The notes below the pieces were generated by a model that saw only the letters and a program-made list of their open reading frames with translations, made no database searches and had not been told where the DNA came from. Shown piece after piece: positions 9,895 through 18,661 of a stretch of DNA of 46,448 nt. The position numbers and the translations under genes were made by a program. Every line of letters begins with the position of its first letter. Position 1 is the first letter of the stretch. Origin of the DNA: Chitinivorax sp. B. Its GTDB lineage: Bacteria > Pseudomonadota > Gammaproteobacteria > Burkholderiales > SCOH01. Where the stretch lies: NCBI RefSeq assembly GCF_005503445.1, contig NZ_SCOH01000039.1, forward strand, positions 1 to 46,448, in the 5' to 3' direction.

Positions 9895-10797
9895 ATGCCC
9901 TTACGTGATATCGCCCTGGCCTTGATCATTGTTGTGATCTGGGGATTCAACTTTGTGGTGATCAAGTGGGGGTTGCAAGGCGTACCACCATTGCTGCTGT
10001 GTGCATTACGTTTTCTTGCGGTGGTGTTTCCGGCCATCTTTTTCGTGAAGCGCCCACAGGTGCCACTGTCAGATATTGTGCTGTATGGCATGACCTGGGC
10101 GGTGATTCAGTTCGGCTTTCTGTTTTCGGCCATTCAGGTGGGCATGCCAGCCGGTTTGGCGTCAGTGGTATTGCAATGCCAAGCATTCTTTACGTTGTTG
10201 TTTGCCGCTGCCATGTTGCGTGAGCACTGGCGTGCAACCCAGCTGGCCGGCTTGACGGTGGCAACGGTTGGTTTATGGTTGATCGGGAGCGCTCATGGCC
10301 AGTCCATGGCGTTGTTGGGCTTTTTGCTGACTATTTGTGGTGCGGTGGGTTGGGGCTTCAGCAATGTGGTGGTACGGCGTATGTCGCAACGTGTACAGTC
10401 AGTGGATATGTTGGCCTTCGTGATCTGGGCTTCTATCCTGCCGATGGTGGCATTCGCCATATTATCGTTATGGCTGGAAGGCCCGGTGCGCGTTACAACA
10501 GCATTGGTGAATCTGAGCGGTGTATCCATCTTTGCCGTGCTGTATCTTGCCTATGCGGCCACCATTGTCGGATATGGTTTGTGGACAGGGCTGTTGAAGC
10601 GGTATCCGGCGAATTCGGTTGCACCTTTCAGCTTGTTGGTTCCGTGGATTGGCTTGCTGTCAGCATCGTTGCTGCTGGATGAGCAGTTGGTGGGACAGCA
10701 ATGGGTTGGTAGCCTGTTATTGATGGGTGGGTTGGTATTGAATGTATTTGGCGCAAAAGTGATGACCTGGCTGAGATTGGGGCCAGATGCAGCCTGA
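9895..10797 (+). CDS. EamA-family exporter (O-acetylserine/cysteine exporter-like)
   Basis: 300 aa from the ATG at 9895 (MPLRDIALALIIVVIWGFNF). The frame is open further upstream but that part overlaps the DUF1272 gene and is not protein-like. Ten hydrophobic segments in two EamA repeats, with the family motifs WGFNFVVIKWGL, ALRFLAVV and VAPFSLLVPWIGLLSA. Length and motifs are close to E. coli EamA (YdeD), which exports O-acetylserine and cysteine; the substrate here is inferred. The following AraC-type regulator starts 17 bp after its stop and may be co-transcribed. Confidence 0.88.
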   Translation: MPLRDIALALIIVVIWGFNFVVIKWGLQGVPPLLLCALRFLAVVFPAIFFVKRPQVPLSDIVLYGMTWAVIQFGFLFSAIQVGMPAGLASVVLQCQAFFTLLFAAAMLREHWRATQLAGLTVATVGLWLIGSAHGQSMALLGFLLTICGAVGWGFSNVVVRRMSQRVQSVDMLAFVIWASILPMVAFAILSLWLEGPVRVTTALVNLSGVSIFAVLYLAYAATIVGYGLWTGLLKRYPANSVAPFSLLVPWIGLLSASLLLDEQLVGQQWVGSLLLMGGLVLNVFGAKVMTWLRLGPDAA

Positions 10798-10814
10798 CAA
10801 AGAGTGTGCAACCT

Positions 10815-11801
10815 ATGTTCGAGACTGCTGAAGCTGCAATGGATCCGTTGGATCTGTATTTTGTGCTTACCCCACGTTTTGCCTTGCTGGATTTTGCCGG
10901 GCCAGCGGAGGCGTTCCGAATTGCCAATGAATTTGGTGCTACGTTTCGCATACATTGTGTGGCACCAGTGCCGAGTCTGTGTTGTTCCATTGGTTTGCGT
11001 CACGATGGTTTGACGCCTCTGCCGGCTGACATACCGGCAGAACACAGTCTGATCATGTTGACCGGTACCACCTGCTCGGCGATCGACTATCAACAGCCTG
11101 AAGCGCAGCAGGTAGTGGATTGGTTACGTCGGATCTTTACGCCTCAACATCGTTTGGCCACCGTGTGTTCATCGGCCCAATTGGCGGCACGTGCCGGCTT
11201 GTTGGATGGCCGGCAATGTACAACCCACCATAGCGTGGTTGATCGCCTGAAATCCCTCGCACCAATGGCCAAAGTGGTGGAAGACCGCGTGTTTGTGGAG
11301 GATGGGCCGATTGCTACCGCGGCGGGCATTACCGCCGGCATTGATCTTGCGCTATATCTGATAGAACGCCATGCCGGTGCGGGGATTGCACAACAAACTG
11401 CGCGTGAGATGGTGGTGTATCTGCGGCGAAGTGGCCAGGACCCGCAATTGTCGCCATATCTGTCTTATCGTAACCACCTGCATCCGGTCGTGCATAGGGC
11501 ACAGGATTTGATTTGTCGCGAACCGCGCAAGCATTGGCAACTGGCTGAGCTGGCAGCGGCGACTCATGTCAGCACACGCAGCCTGACCCGTTTGTTCCGC
11601 GAGCATGGTGGGGTCACGGTGAATGATTATCAGCTGTCCATTCGTCTGGCGCATGCCCGTTGCCTGCTTGAGACAACACGACAATCCATCGAGCAGGTTG
11701 CCGAATTGACTGGCTTTGGCTCAGCGCGGGATTTTCGTCGGGCCTGGTCACGTATTTACACCGAAAGCCCCATGGCTTTTCGCCGCATTACAATGGCCTA
11801 G
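10815..11801 (+). CDS. GlxA-family transcriptional regulator (DJ-1/PfpI domain plus AraC HTH)
   Basis: About 328 aa from ATG 10815 (GTG 10806 and ATG 10839 are possible). Residues about 10-190 form a class-I glutamine-amidotransferase-like (DJ-1/PfpI) fold, with TVCSSAQLAARAGLLDGR carrying the nucleophile-elbow cysteine, followed by TTHH. The C-terminal 100 residues carry two AraC helix-turn-helix units (LAELAAATHVSTRSLTRLFRE and IEQVAELTGFGSARDFRRAW). Family members sense small metabolites and activate nearby catabolic or transport genes. Here the closest candidate target is the EamA exporter immediately upstream in the same direction; this is inferred from position. Confidence 0.9.
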   Translation: MFETAEAAMDPLDLYFVLTPRFALLDFAGPAEAFRIANEFGATFRIHCVAPVPSLCCSIGLRHDGLTPLPADIPAEHSLIMLTGTTCSAIDYQQPEAQQVVDWLRRIFTPQHRLATVCSSAQLAARAGLLDGRQCTTHHSVVDRLKSLAPMAKVVEDRVFVEDGPIATAAGITAGIDLALYLIERHAGAGIAQQTAREMVVYLRRSGQDPQLSPYLSYRNHLHPVVHRAQDLICREPRKHWQLAELAAATHVSTRSLTRLFREHGGVTVNDYQLSIRLAHARCLLETTRQSIEQVAELTGFGSARDFRRAWSRIYTESPMAFRRITMA

Positions 11802-11846
11802 GAGGCTGGCTGTTCGACCGGATCAGTCCCATTACAGGAGTACATC

Positions 11847-12329
11847 ATGATCTGGTTACAGATGATATGGCGGTTGCTGTTGGTTGGACTGGTGCAAATT
11901 GCAGTCATTGCTGCAGGCTGGTCGTGGTGGGTGGATGGTTTGGGGCAGGCTGCAAGTTACCTGTCGGCAGGATGGTGGGCAAGTATGCTTGGCCTGATCG
12001 TACTGGCGATGGTATTGCTGGTGCCGTTGGCTGCAATGGGGCTGGGTGGCTTGGTTGCTTTTTTGCTTGGTCGTAGCCTGAAACTAGCAATTGATGGCCT
12101 GAAAGTGGGGTTACTTGCTTTGCTTTGGTTCGCAGTCTGCCATGGAATCGCCTATCACTGGCTATGGCAGTTACAGCCTCCCGTACCAAATCAGCACAGT
12201 AGCTATGGTGGTGTCTTTCATGGGCTGTTGTACCTGCTTGGGACCTGCTATGTGGTGGGGTCCGCCATCTTGGTGACCAGACTGTTGGCCAGTCAGGCGG
12301 TAGCCGCACCGCTTGTTACCAAAACCTGA
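11847..12329 (+). CDS. Hypothetical four-span membrane protein
   Basis: 160 aa; the ATG follows an AGGAG ribosome site. Four hydrophobic segments (about residues 8-25, 42-80 as two spans or a re-entrant pair, 85-105, 122-145) and a short polar tail. No family is recognised. The MITE described at 12348 begins 18 bp after its stop. Confidence 0.7.
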   Translation: MIWLQMIWRLLLVGLVQIAVIAAGWSWWVDGLGQAASYLSAGWWASMLGLIVLAMVLLVPLAAMGLGGLVAFLLGRSLKLAIDGLKVGLLALLWFAVCHGIAYHWLWQLQPPVPNQHSSYGGVFHGLLYLLGTCYVVGSAILVTRLLASQAVAAPLVTKT

Positions 12330-12347
12330 TGGCCTCTTGATCATTAA

Positions 12348-12457
12348 GAGCGGCTAACAAAACCCAGCGAAGTGGTTCTGGTTAGGCGTGCAAACGAAGG
12401 CAGTAGAAAGTACGACAAGTTTGCACAACAACACCAGAAGGGTTTTGTTAGCCGCTC
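12348..12457. mobile_element. 110-bp MITE related to IS5-family (IS1031 group) elements
   Basis: The element begins and ends with perfect 18-bp inverted repeats, GAGCGGCTAACAAAACCC at 12348-12365 and its complement at 12440-12457. It is flanked on both sides by TAA (12345-12347 and 12458-12460), a target duplication of the TNA type made by IS1031-group IS5 elements, whose ends also start with GAG. Inner segments pair too (GTGCAAAC with GTTTGCAC; TTCTGGT with ACCAGAA), so the whole unit can fold into one hairpin. It encodes nothing. The family assignment is from terminal sequence and duplication type. Confidence 0.8.
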
Positions 12458-12669
12458 TAAGCCACACGTACCAACATCCGTCTATATACCGCGACTCAAG
12501 CTGCTGATGATTTTCCACCGCAGGTGTCACGATATTGCGCCATTCGTATCAACCGGCAATCCCACGTCCGGCTGACTGGTATTCCTGGTGGAATACGTCA
12601 AAGATCACGCCTGCTGTATCAGCTCGTTTTGGCGGGTCATGTCGTTCACACAATAAAGGGAACAATAAG

Positions 12670-14643
12670 ATGGAGAAGCACAATACTCCTTATCAGCTTG
12701 CATGCGGACAGCCTGGTGCCTTGATCCCCATGGTTTTAGCGGTAGGGGCTGCCTTGATGATCTCGCCTGCCTGGGCTGCTGGGCCGACTTGTGCACCGTT
12801 GCCGGGTACGTCGGCGGTAATTTATGTAGGCACCAATAAGGTGTCAGGTAGCGGAACAATCGATAGCCCTTATAACCAGTTCGACACAGCCATGGGCTGT
12901 GCGCGGGCAGGTGACACCATCGCGATTCTGGGGCGATTCAATCTCGGCAAGGAGAGTGTGATCAATCGAAGCAAATTGACGGTTCGTGGCCAACCACGCG
13001 TTTATAGCGACGGTAACCGCGAATGGACGGAACCATCCGACGTGACTTGTCAGTCAGTGACGGTACCACGGTCTTGCCTGCGGATAGGTGGGCAGCGTGA
13101 CATCGTGATAGCCAATCTGAAGCTCACAGGTGGCGAGCGGGCGCCAATCGACATTGGCTGGGGCGCGCATGCCGTCACAGTCGAAAACAATGTATTGCGG
13201 CACGCCCCACGGGTGTTGCCAAGCAATCAAAGTGGCTACGGCCTCTATGTGTTTGGTAATCAGGCTGCACCAAGCAACGGTATTGTCATCCGCAATAATG
13301 ACGTCTCCAGTACCAATACAGGCATCTATGTCAATTTTGTCAACGAGCTGACACTTTTCGGGAATATTGTTCATGACGTACCAAATGGTGATGGTGTGGT
13401 GGTTGAGCACATCAACAGCGGCTTGCTGCAAGCCAATACGGTGAACACTATCGGTAGTGTGGTGCCGGGCGGTACGAACTGTTCGCCCAGCTTGTCGGCA
13501 GGGATCAAGCTTCGCGAATCACATAAGGTTGATCTGGTCAGCAATAAAGTTAGCGAGATTACCGGGCCGGGCATTCAGATCCGGCGTGTGCAATACGAAC
13601 CCATCACCGATCCACGAAATCCAGATATGCCAGCCTCGACAGGCATTACCATCGCAGATAACGTCATTCGCCACGCTGTGACATTCAACAGCCCAGCCAA
13701 TCGCCCGGCGGGTTGTCCGTCTGGTTGGCCCAGCGCTATGGTGGTCAGTTATGTGGACCGGTTCGTGGTGGAGCGCAACACTGTCCACCAAAACTGGGGG
13801 GAGGGCATTGCCATCAATACCGCTGTCAACGGCCGGGTGGAGGCAAACGACGTTCGGGATAATTTTGGGGTCAATCTTTACCTGAATAATGCGACCAATA
13901 TTCGGGTGCTGCGCAACTTTGCAGGTTATACCGATGGCGTACTGGGTGAGCCATTTCATCGGTTCAATGCGCCTGCCATCGGCATTGGGATGGCAAACGA
14001 ATCGCAACCGGATAACCCGGCTGAATCGAAAAATTTCCGCCCGCTTAAGGACCTGGTTATTGCCAACAATATCGTCCGCGGTGGTCGAGCTGGTATCAAC
14101 CATTATTGGGGGCAACCCGGTACACCTGCTGGGCAACATTACCATGCCAGCGGTTTGCAGAATGTGCGTATTTTCAACAATACTGTCCATGGCAGCTGGA
14201 TCAATGCAGTAATCGGTATCTCTGAACTACGGCCGCAGGATGTCGTGCCGCCCTACGTTCCACATCAGAATATTCATCTCAACGCTAACCTTTTTGTTCA
14301 ACACAGCCATGCGCCGTTGAGAAGAATCGAAGCAGGAGCCCAGTCTGCCATTACCTATTCAAGCAACGCCTGGTTCCGTACGACACCATGCAAGGCAGAA
14401 ACCTGTCCGGATCAACCGCTTGCCCTGCCGCAAGGGGATGCAAGCTACGACCCGCTGCTGGCCATGCCAGGTCATTCAGAGCCCAAAGGCTATACTTTGA
14501 GCAATGATTCGCCTGCACGATACGCGTCGCGGTATTCGTTTCCTGAATGGGATGCGGCTGGGCAGGATTTCTTTGGCAATACACGTAGAACGGCGGGGAA
14601 GGATGTGGGTGCCCATGAAATACCAGATAACGTAAAACGCTGA
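12670..14643 (+). CDS. Secreted right-handed parallel beta-helix repeat protein
   Basis: 657 aa from ATG 12670, preceded by an AAAGGGA ribosome site; the frame is open upstream (to 12535) but is not protein-like there. The signal peptide ends near ISPAWAAG. The body holds repeated beta-helix coils with Asn-rich turns (IVIRNNDVSSTNTGIYV, LVIANNIVRGGRAGINHY, VRIFNNTVHGSW), as in pectate-lyase-like and polysaccharide-lyase folds. The protein ends in a short DVGAHEIPDN segment common in such secreted proteins. The substrate cannot be told; polysaccharide binding or cleavage is a family-based guess. Probably part of the organism's polymer-degrading secretome. Confidence 0.8.
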   Translation: MEKHNTPYQLACGQPGALIPMVLAVGAALMISPAWAAGPTCAPLPGTSAVIYVGTNKVSGSGTIDSPYNQFDTAMGCARAGDTIAILGRFNLGKESVINRSKLTVRGQPRVYSDGNREWTEPSDVTCQSVTVPRSCLRIGGQRDIVIANLKLTGGERAPIDIGWGAHAVTVENNVLRHAPRVLPSNQSGYGLYVFGNQAAPSNGIVIRNNDVSSTNTGIYVNFVNELTLFGNIVHDVPNGDGVVVEHINSGLLQANTVNTIGSVVPGGTNCSPSLSAGIKLRESHKVDLVSNKVSEITGPGIQIRRVQYEPITDPRNPDMPASTGITIADNVIRHAVTFNSPANRPAGCPSGWPSAMVVSYVDRFVVERNTVHQNWGEGIAINTAVNGRVEANDVRDNFGVNLYLNNATNIRVLRNFAGYTDGVLGEPFHRFNAPAIGIGMANESQPDNPAESKNFRPLKDLVIANNIVRGGRAGINHYWGQPGTPAGQHYHASGLQNVRIFNNTVHGSWINAVIGISELRPQDVVPPYVPHQNIHLNANLFVQHSHAPLRRIEAGAQSAITYSSNAWFRTTPCKAETCPDQPLALPQGDASYDPLLAMPGHSEPKGYTLSNDSPARYASRYSFPEWDAAGQDFFGNTRRTAGKDVGAHEIPDNVKR

Positions 14644-14659
14644 TCTACGACAAGGTGTG

Positions 14660-14683
14660 ATTCCGGTGCCAATGCACCGGAAT
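14660..14683. terminator. Perfect hairpin between the beta-helix gene and the J-domain gene
   Basis: A 10-bp perfect stem ATTCCGGTGC / GCACCGGAAT with a 4-nt loop, starting 17 bp after the stop codon. There is no T run behind it, so it may protect the mRNA end or act as a weak terminator. Confidence 0.4.
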
Positions 14684-14707
14684 GCCTGACAAAGAGAAAG
14701 GACGGAC

Positions 14708-15389
14708 ATGGGGAAAAGTCTGTATGCCATGCTGGGCACCACGCCCACCGCATCCGCTGTGGAACTGGAAACCAGCTATCAGGGCAGTACGTCATGCGTA
14801 CCAGGAACTACCCACCGGTCTGGATCAGACGGAAAAGCTGGAGGCGCTCGACAAGGCCTATGCCATTCTGGCTGATCCGGTTCGTCGCGGTATTTACGAT
14901 GCGAGTCTGAAGTCCGGGACCGCATCGCAAATGGAGCAAAGCATCCGGCCGACCAAACCCACCCGCGAGCTGCCGGCATACGAAGGTGTGGAGCTGAAGA
15001 TGAGTGGTTCACCATCGGATACGATGCGAAAACGTGTGATCATCATGTTGACTGGTATCGTGATCAGCATATCGGGGATGGCGGTATTCTGGTACGTGAC
15101 CGGAAAGGCGACTCAGCAGGTGGGTGGTGGCTTGAATAGCCTGCTGGAAAACGAGAGCCTGCAGGAATATGCCTACCGAAGCCGAGACGATACGGCAATG
15201 CGTATGATGACCCGGATTGAGCGCACCGAAGACCGCATCTGGCAATTGAAACAAGCCCGTCAAGTTGCACCGGCGGAAAAACGTGATGACTATAACCAGT
15301 CCATTCGTGAATTGCAGACCCAACAACAAGCACAGAAAAAAGCACTGAGAGAACGTTTGAATGCGGTTGGTGCGATCCCACCGCCTTAA
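14708..15389 (+). pseudogene. J-domain-like membrane protein gene with a frameshift
   Basis: From ATG 14708 (good AAAGGA ribosome site) the frame reads MGKSLYAMLGTTPTASAVEL..., a normal J-domain start, until about 14780. The remaining J-domain (AVRHAYQELPTGLDQTEKLE, then LDKAYAILADPVRRGIYD) and the rest of the protein lie in the frame one base later, up to the stop at 15389. Removing one base near 14781 joins the halves. The rest holds a single transmembrane span (VIIMLTGIVISISGMAVFWY) and a charged coiled-coil-like tail rich in Gln, Lys and Arg. The HPD tripeptide needed to stimulate Hsp70 is absent (ELPTGLD stands there), so even the repaired protein may not be a working J-protein. Either a true mutation or a sequencing error. 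Confidence 0.7.
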
Positions 15390-15622
15390 CTACTGATGGG
15401 TTGCTGACGAGCTCTGGTGTCGCATACAGAGCATGACCACCGGTTCATCCTGCCTACCCGGCCTTGTGTCGTTATTTTCCGAAATCCATATCCTGTCTAC
15501 CTACAATAAAATGGAATTCGACATCATCTGGGTGAAACGAGTACACCATGATTGCTGTCGGACAGGTGTCTGGTTGTGCCAAGTGGTGCAATGGATGATG
15601 AGTCGGTGTGGCAAGGGCGAAA

Positions 15623-16435
15623 ATGAAGCAAAGCCAGTGGATGTGGTGGAATGCTGTGTTGTATTGCATGCTGCTTGGACAGCCGCTACAGGCCCAGGTC
15701 ATATTGAAGATTGCCACTGGCGAATTGCCCCCCTACGCAACCAAATCCCGCCCGGATAGTGGTATTGCGTTGAATGTCATACGCCGGGCATTTGCACGGG
15801 TTGGTTACCAGGTCGAATACCATTTCATGCCCTGGTCACGGGCGCAGGCTGAAACGCGAATCGGTAAGTGGGATGCCACCGCCTACTGGGGCCGAACATC
15901 GGAACGAGAGCGTGATTTCCTGCTCAGCGACAATGTGCTGACTGAACAATGGGTATTTCTGCATCGGCGCAAAACCCCATTCGACTGGCAGACTCTGGAT
16001 GACTTGGCCAATTACCAGATCGCGGTGATTCAGGACTATACCTATACACCCGATTTCCGAGCCCGACTCGCCAGCCGCAAGCTTCATGGTGATGCTACAC
16101 CGGATGATCTGGCTGCGTTGCGGAAGCTGATACTGGGACGTGTCGACATCGTGCCGATGGAGCGTAACGTGGCATGCGATCTGCTCAAACGTTTCTTTCG
16201 TGAAGAAGAAGCCGACCAGTTGGCAGCCCATCCCAAGTTGATGACTGACCGTTTCACCACTCATTTGATGCTGACCCGAAGCAAACCAACCAGCACCAAA
16301 GTGCTGCAGGATTTCAATGAAGGCCTCAAACAATTGCGTGACTCTGGGGAACATGGCGGGTTACTGCAGCAACTGTCATGCCCCTTGGTATGGTCAACAC
16401 CGTCCAAACAGGTAACCAGTTCGATCGGACCTTGA
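15623..16435 (+). CDS. Periplasmic substrate-binding protein (SBP_bac_3 type)
   Basis: 270 aa from ATG 15623 after an AAGGGCG site; GTG 15608 is an alternative. The signal peptide ends near LLGQPLQAQ. The mature part begins LKIATGELPPYATKS and continues with IALNVIRRAFARVGYQVEYH, the fold pattern of polar amino-acid-type solute-binding proteins. There is no permease or ATPase gene nearby, so it is probably one of the stand-alone binding proteins common in betaproteobacteria, which may serve in sensing rather than uptake. Ligand unknown. A TACAAT box at 15502-15507 is a possible -10 element, without a good -35. Confidence 0.82.
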   Translation: MKQSQWMWWNAVLYCMLLGQPLQAQVILKIATGELPPYATKSRPDSGIALNVIRRAFARVGYQVEYHFMPWSRAQAETRIGKWDATAYWGRTSERERDFLLSDNVLTEQWVFLHRRKTPFDWQTLDDLANYQIAVIQDYTYTPDFRARLASRKLHGDATPDDLAALRKLILGRVDIVPMERNVACDLLKRFFREEEADQLAAHPKLMTDRFTTHLMLTRSKPTSTKVLQDFNEGLKQLRDSGEHGGLLQQLSCPLVWSTPSKQVTSSIGP

Positions 16436-16491
16436 TCGGTAGCGAGCTGAGGCTCGGCAGGGTTGCCCAAGGCAGGCAGATCAGTTGAAAC

Positions 16492-17517
16492 TCATGCAAG
16501 CGCAATACACGCAGCAAACCCGTTTTGCAGTCCTGTTACCGGTAATGCACGGCCAATCAGGATGATATCGGTACGTGGAATCTGCTCACCCCATTCACGG
16601 CCATAGTCGAACCCTGCAATTTGATGTACGCCCTGAAAGACCAATCGACGTGGTTCACCGGCAATGGCAATGACTCCTTTGTGTCTCAGCAGATCGTCCC
16701 CATGGGTTTCCATCAGTGCTGTCATGAAGGCGCTGATGCGTTGCATATCGACCGGGCCATCATGGCTTAGATGCAGCGCAATGATGTCGTCGTTGAAGGA
16801 TTTTGTAATAGGCTGGAATGCAGCCTGTTTGTTTGCCTGGCCAGGGGTATAGAGGCGGGATGGAATCGGTACAGGTTTGTCGAGCAGGTCTTCATCCAGA
16901 TGGAACCCGCGAACGTTGAATAGCATATCCAATGCAACGGCACCGTGATCCAGCCTGTATTGCGGGGCATTCAGATTCATGCGTGCCAAACGCTCACACA
17001 ATTCATCCACTGCTTCGGCGTTGACCAGATCAGTTTTGGAGAGCAGCAATCGGTCTGCAAAGCCGACCTGCTTGCGTACTACGGCGTGTTCGTCCAACTG
17101 CTTGGGGCCATGCAGGCTGTCAACCACGGTAATGACGGCATCCAGTACATAAGCTGCGGCCAGTTCTTGTGCCGCGAAAAAAGTTTGAGCAATAGGGGAG
17201 GGGTCGGCCAGACCTGTGGTTTCAATGACGACCCGATCAAACTTCAATTCGCCTGCCAAGCGACGTTCATGCAACGAGCGTAGGTGATGCGCCAGATCGC
17301 CACGAATGGTGCAGCATAGGCAGCCGTTGGTCATTTCCACTACTTCACTGGCTTCCTGGATCAACAACTGGCTATCGATGTTGACCGGGCCGAATTCGTT
17401 TTCGATTACCGCTATTTGAAAGCCATGGTTCGCGCGCAGGATATGGTTGAGCAAGGTTGTTTTGCCTGCGCCAAGAAAGCCGGTGAGCAGAGTGACGGGG
17501 ATCGGGGAGGTGGTCAT
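16492..17517 (-). CDS. CobW/COG0523-family GTP-binding metal chaperone
   Basis: 341 aa. Walker A GFLGAGKTT near the N-terminus, the metal-binding GCLCC motif (NGCLCCTIRGDL), LSKTDLV as the guanine-specificity segment, and a C-terminal CobW_C domain. Proteins of this family use GTP hydrolysis to deliver metals such as zinc, cobalt or nickel to target enzymes. No histidine-rich stretch is present, so the metal is not indicated. It is transcribed alone; the 262-bp upstream region holds an operator-sized inverted repeat (17639-17659). No Zur-like box was recognised by eye. Confidence 0.92.
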   Translation of the reverse strand: MTTSPIPVTLLTGFLGAGKTTLLNHILRANHGFQIAVIENEFGPVNIDSQLLIQEASEVVEMTNGCLCCTIRGDLAHHLRSLHERRLAGELKFDRVVIETTGLADPSPIAQTFFAAQELAAAYVLDAVITVVDSLHGPKQLDEHAVVRKQVGFADRLLLSKTDLVNAEAVDELCERLARMNLNAPQYRLDHGAVALDMLFNVRGFHLDEDLLDKPVPIPSRLYTPGQANKQAAFQPITKSFNDDIIALHLSHDGPVDMQRISAFMTALMETHGDDLLRHKGVIAIAGEPRRLVFQGVHQIAGFDYGREWGEQIPRTDIILIGRALPVTGLQNGFAACIALA

Positions 17518-17638
17518 GCGTTCTCGCTGTCTGGTTTGGTGAAACGCCCATTGTCAGGTGGGTAGATAGGTGGTTGATGGTGAATCAATGCCCGATTCTT
17601 GTGGTTTGGCTGTTACTGGCGAGGTCGAGCTAGTGTAG

Positions 17639-17659
17639 TGTCTCACATGGAATGAGACA
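17639..17659. promoter_or_regulatory. 21-bp inverted repeat upstream of the CobW-family gene
   Basis: Seven-base arms TGTCTCA and TGAGACA are separated by seven bases. It lies 122 bp upstream of the CobW start in an otherwise gene-free 262-bp stretch (17518-17779). The adjacent A run is on the wrong side for a minus-strand terminator, so an operator is more likely. Confidence 0.35.
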
Positions 17660-17779
17660 AAAAAATGCGTCCATCACGCCGACGCTTCGTCGCGAAATCC
17701 ATCACTTTTGTCAGTCGCAATCTACGTGAAACACCACACTGGCCAACACGGTAATCCCCGCGAAGCCACTTCGCGGCGC

Positions 17780-18526
17780 TTAACGGCCGCCAGCAACATC
17801 AATGAATGCACCCGTGGTGAACGAGGCTTTGTCTGACAGCAGCCATAAAATGGCTTCCGCCACTTCATGAGGAGTGCCACCACGCTTCATTGGCACGCCA
17901 TGCTTGACCCGCTCGATCCGGTTCGGTTCCCCGCCACTGGTGTGCATGTCGGTGTCGATGAAGCCTGGGCGCACGGCATTGACGCGAATGCCTTCCTCGG
18001 CGACTTCACGCGCCAGACCCAGCGTCATGGTATCCAGCGCACCCTTGGAGGCCGCATAGTCAATGTATTCGCCAGGGGAGCCCAGCCGTGCCGCCGCCGA
18101 CGATACATTCACGATGGCGCCGCCTTGTCCGCCATGACGGGTAGACATTCGTTTGACTGCTGCTTTGGCACACAGAAACGGGCCAATGACATTGGTCGAC
18201 ATAATGCGCTGCAATCGTGCTGCATCCATGTTTCCCAGGCGCATTTGCTGCTCCAGGATGCCGGCATTGTTCACCAGTGCTGTGATTCGTCCAAGCCTTG
18301 TATCCAGCGTATTGAACAGCCGGGTGACGTCCTCTTCAATGGCGACATCGGCCTGCAATGCAATGGCATGTCCACCCTGCTGGCAAATGGTGTCGACGAC
18401 TGACGCAGCTGCGGCTGCATCATGTCGGTAATTGACGCAGATCTTGTAGCCATACAGGGCCGCCAGTTTGGCTGTGGCGGCGCCGATGCCACGGCTGGCG
18501 CCAGTCACCAACAACACCTGTTCCAT
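17780..18526 (-). CDS. Short-chain dehydrogenase/reductase (FabG-like)
   Basis: 248 aa. Classical SDR features: TGASRGIG cofactor loop, LVNNAG, catalytic Ser in NVSSAAA and the YAASK Tyr-Lys pair, ending in TTGAFIDVAGGR. Cytoplasmic NAD(P)(H)-dependent oxidoreductase; the substrate is not evident. A GGAG site precedes the start. A hairpin CCGCGAAG / CTTCGCGG lies directly behind the stop (about 17757-17775) without a T run. Confidence 0.9.
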   Translation of the reverse strand: MEQVLLVTGASRGIGAATAKLAALYGYKICVNYRHDAAAAASVVDTICQQGGHAIALQADVAIEEDVTRLFNTLDTRLGRITALVNNAGILEQQMRLGNMDAARLQRIMSTNVIGPFLCAKAAVKRMSTRHGGQGGAIVNVSSAAARLGSPGEYIDYAASKGALDTMTLGLAREVAEEGIRVNAVRPGFIDTDMHTSGGEPNRIERVKHGVPMKRGGTPHEVAEAILWLLSDKASFTTGAFIDVAGGR

Positions 18527-18608
18527 GGTGCATTCTCCTTACCTGGGCTATGTTGCCATCAGCTTACCAGAGCACACCGATTGACTGCGACCGGGTAGGT
18601 CACCAACG

Positions 18609-18644
18609 ACAAGACACCAGTACCTATCCGCACTGGTGTCTTGT
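18609..18644 (-). terminator. Hairpin behind the second dehydrogenase gene
   Basis: Perfect 13-bp stem ACAAGACACCAGT / ACTGGTGTCTTGT with a 10-nt loop, 17 bp after the stop of the gene at 18662. The T run is short on both sides, so it is a plausible but not ideal terminator. Confidence 0.55.
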
Positions 18645-18661
18645 TACCTTACTGGGCCGAC

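Noticed and set aside
12535-12669. 45-codon N-terminal extension of the beta-helix protein
   Set aside because: The extension is not protein-like, whereas the ATG at 12670 has a ribosome site and starts a signal peptide.
17639-17665. Hairpin followed by seven A as a terminator
   Set aside because: Both flanking genes are on the minus strand, where the T run would come before the hairpin instead of after it.
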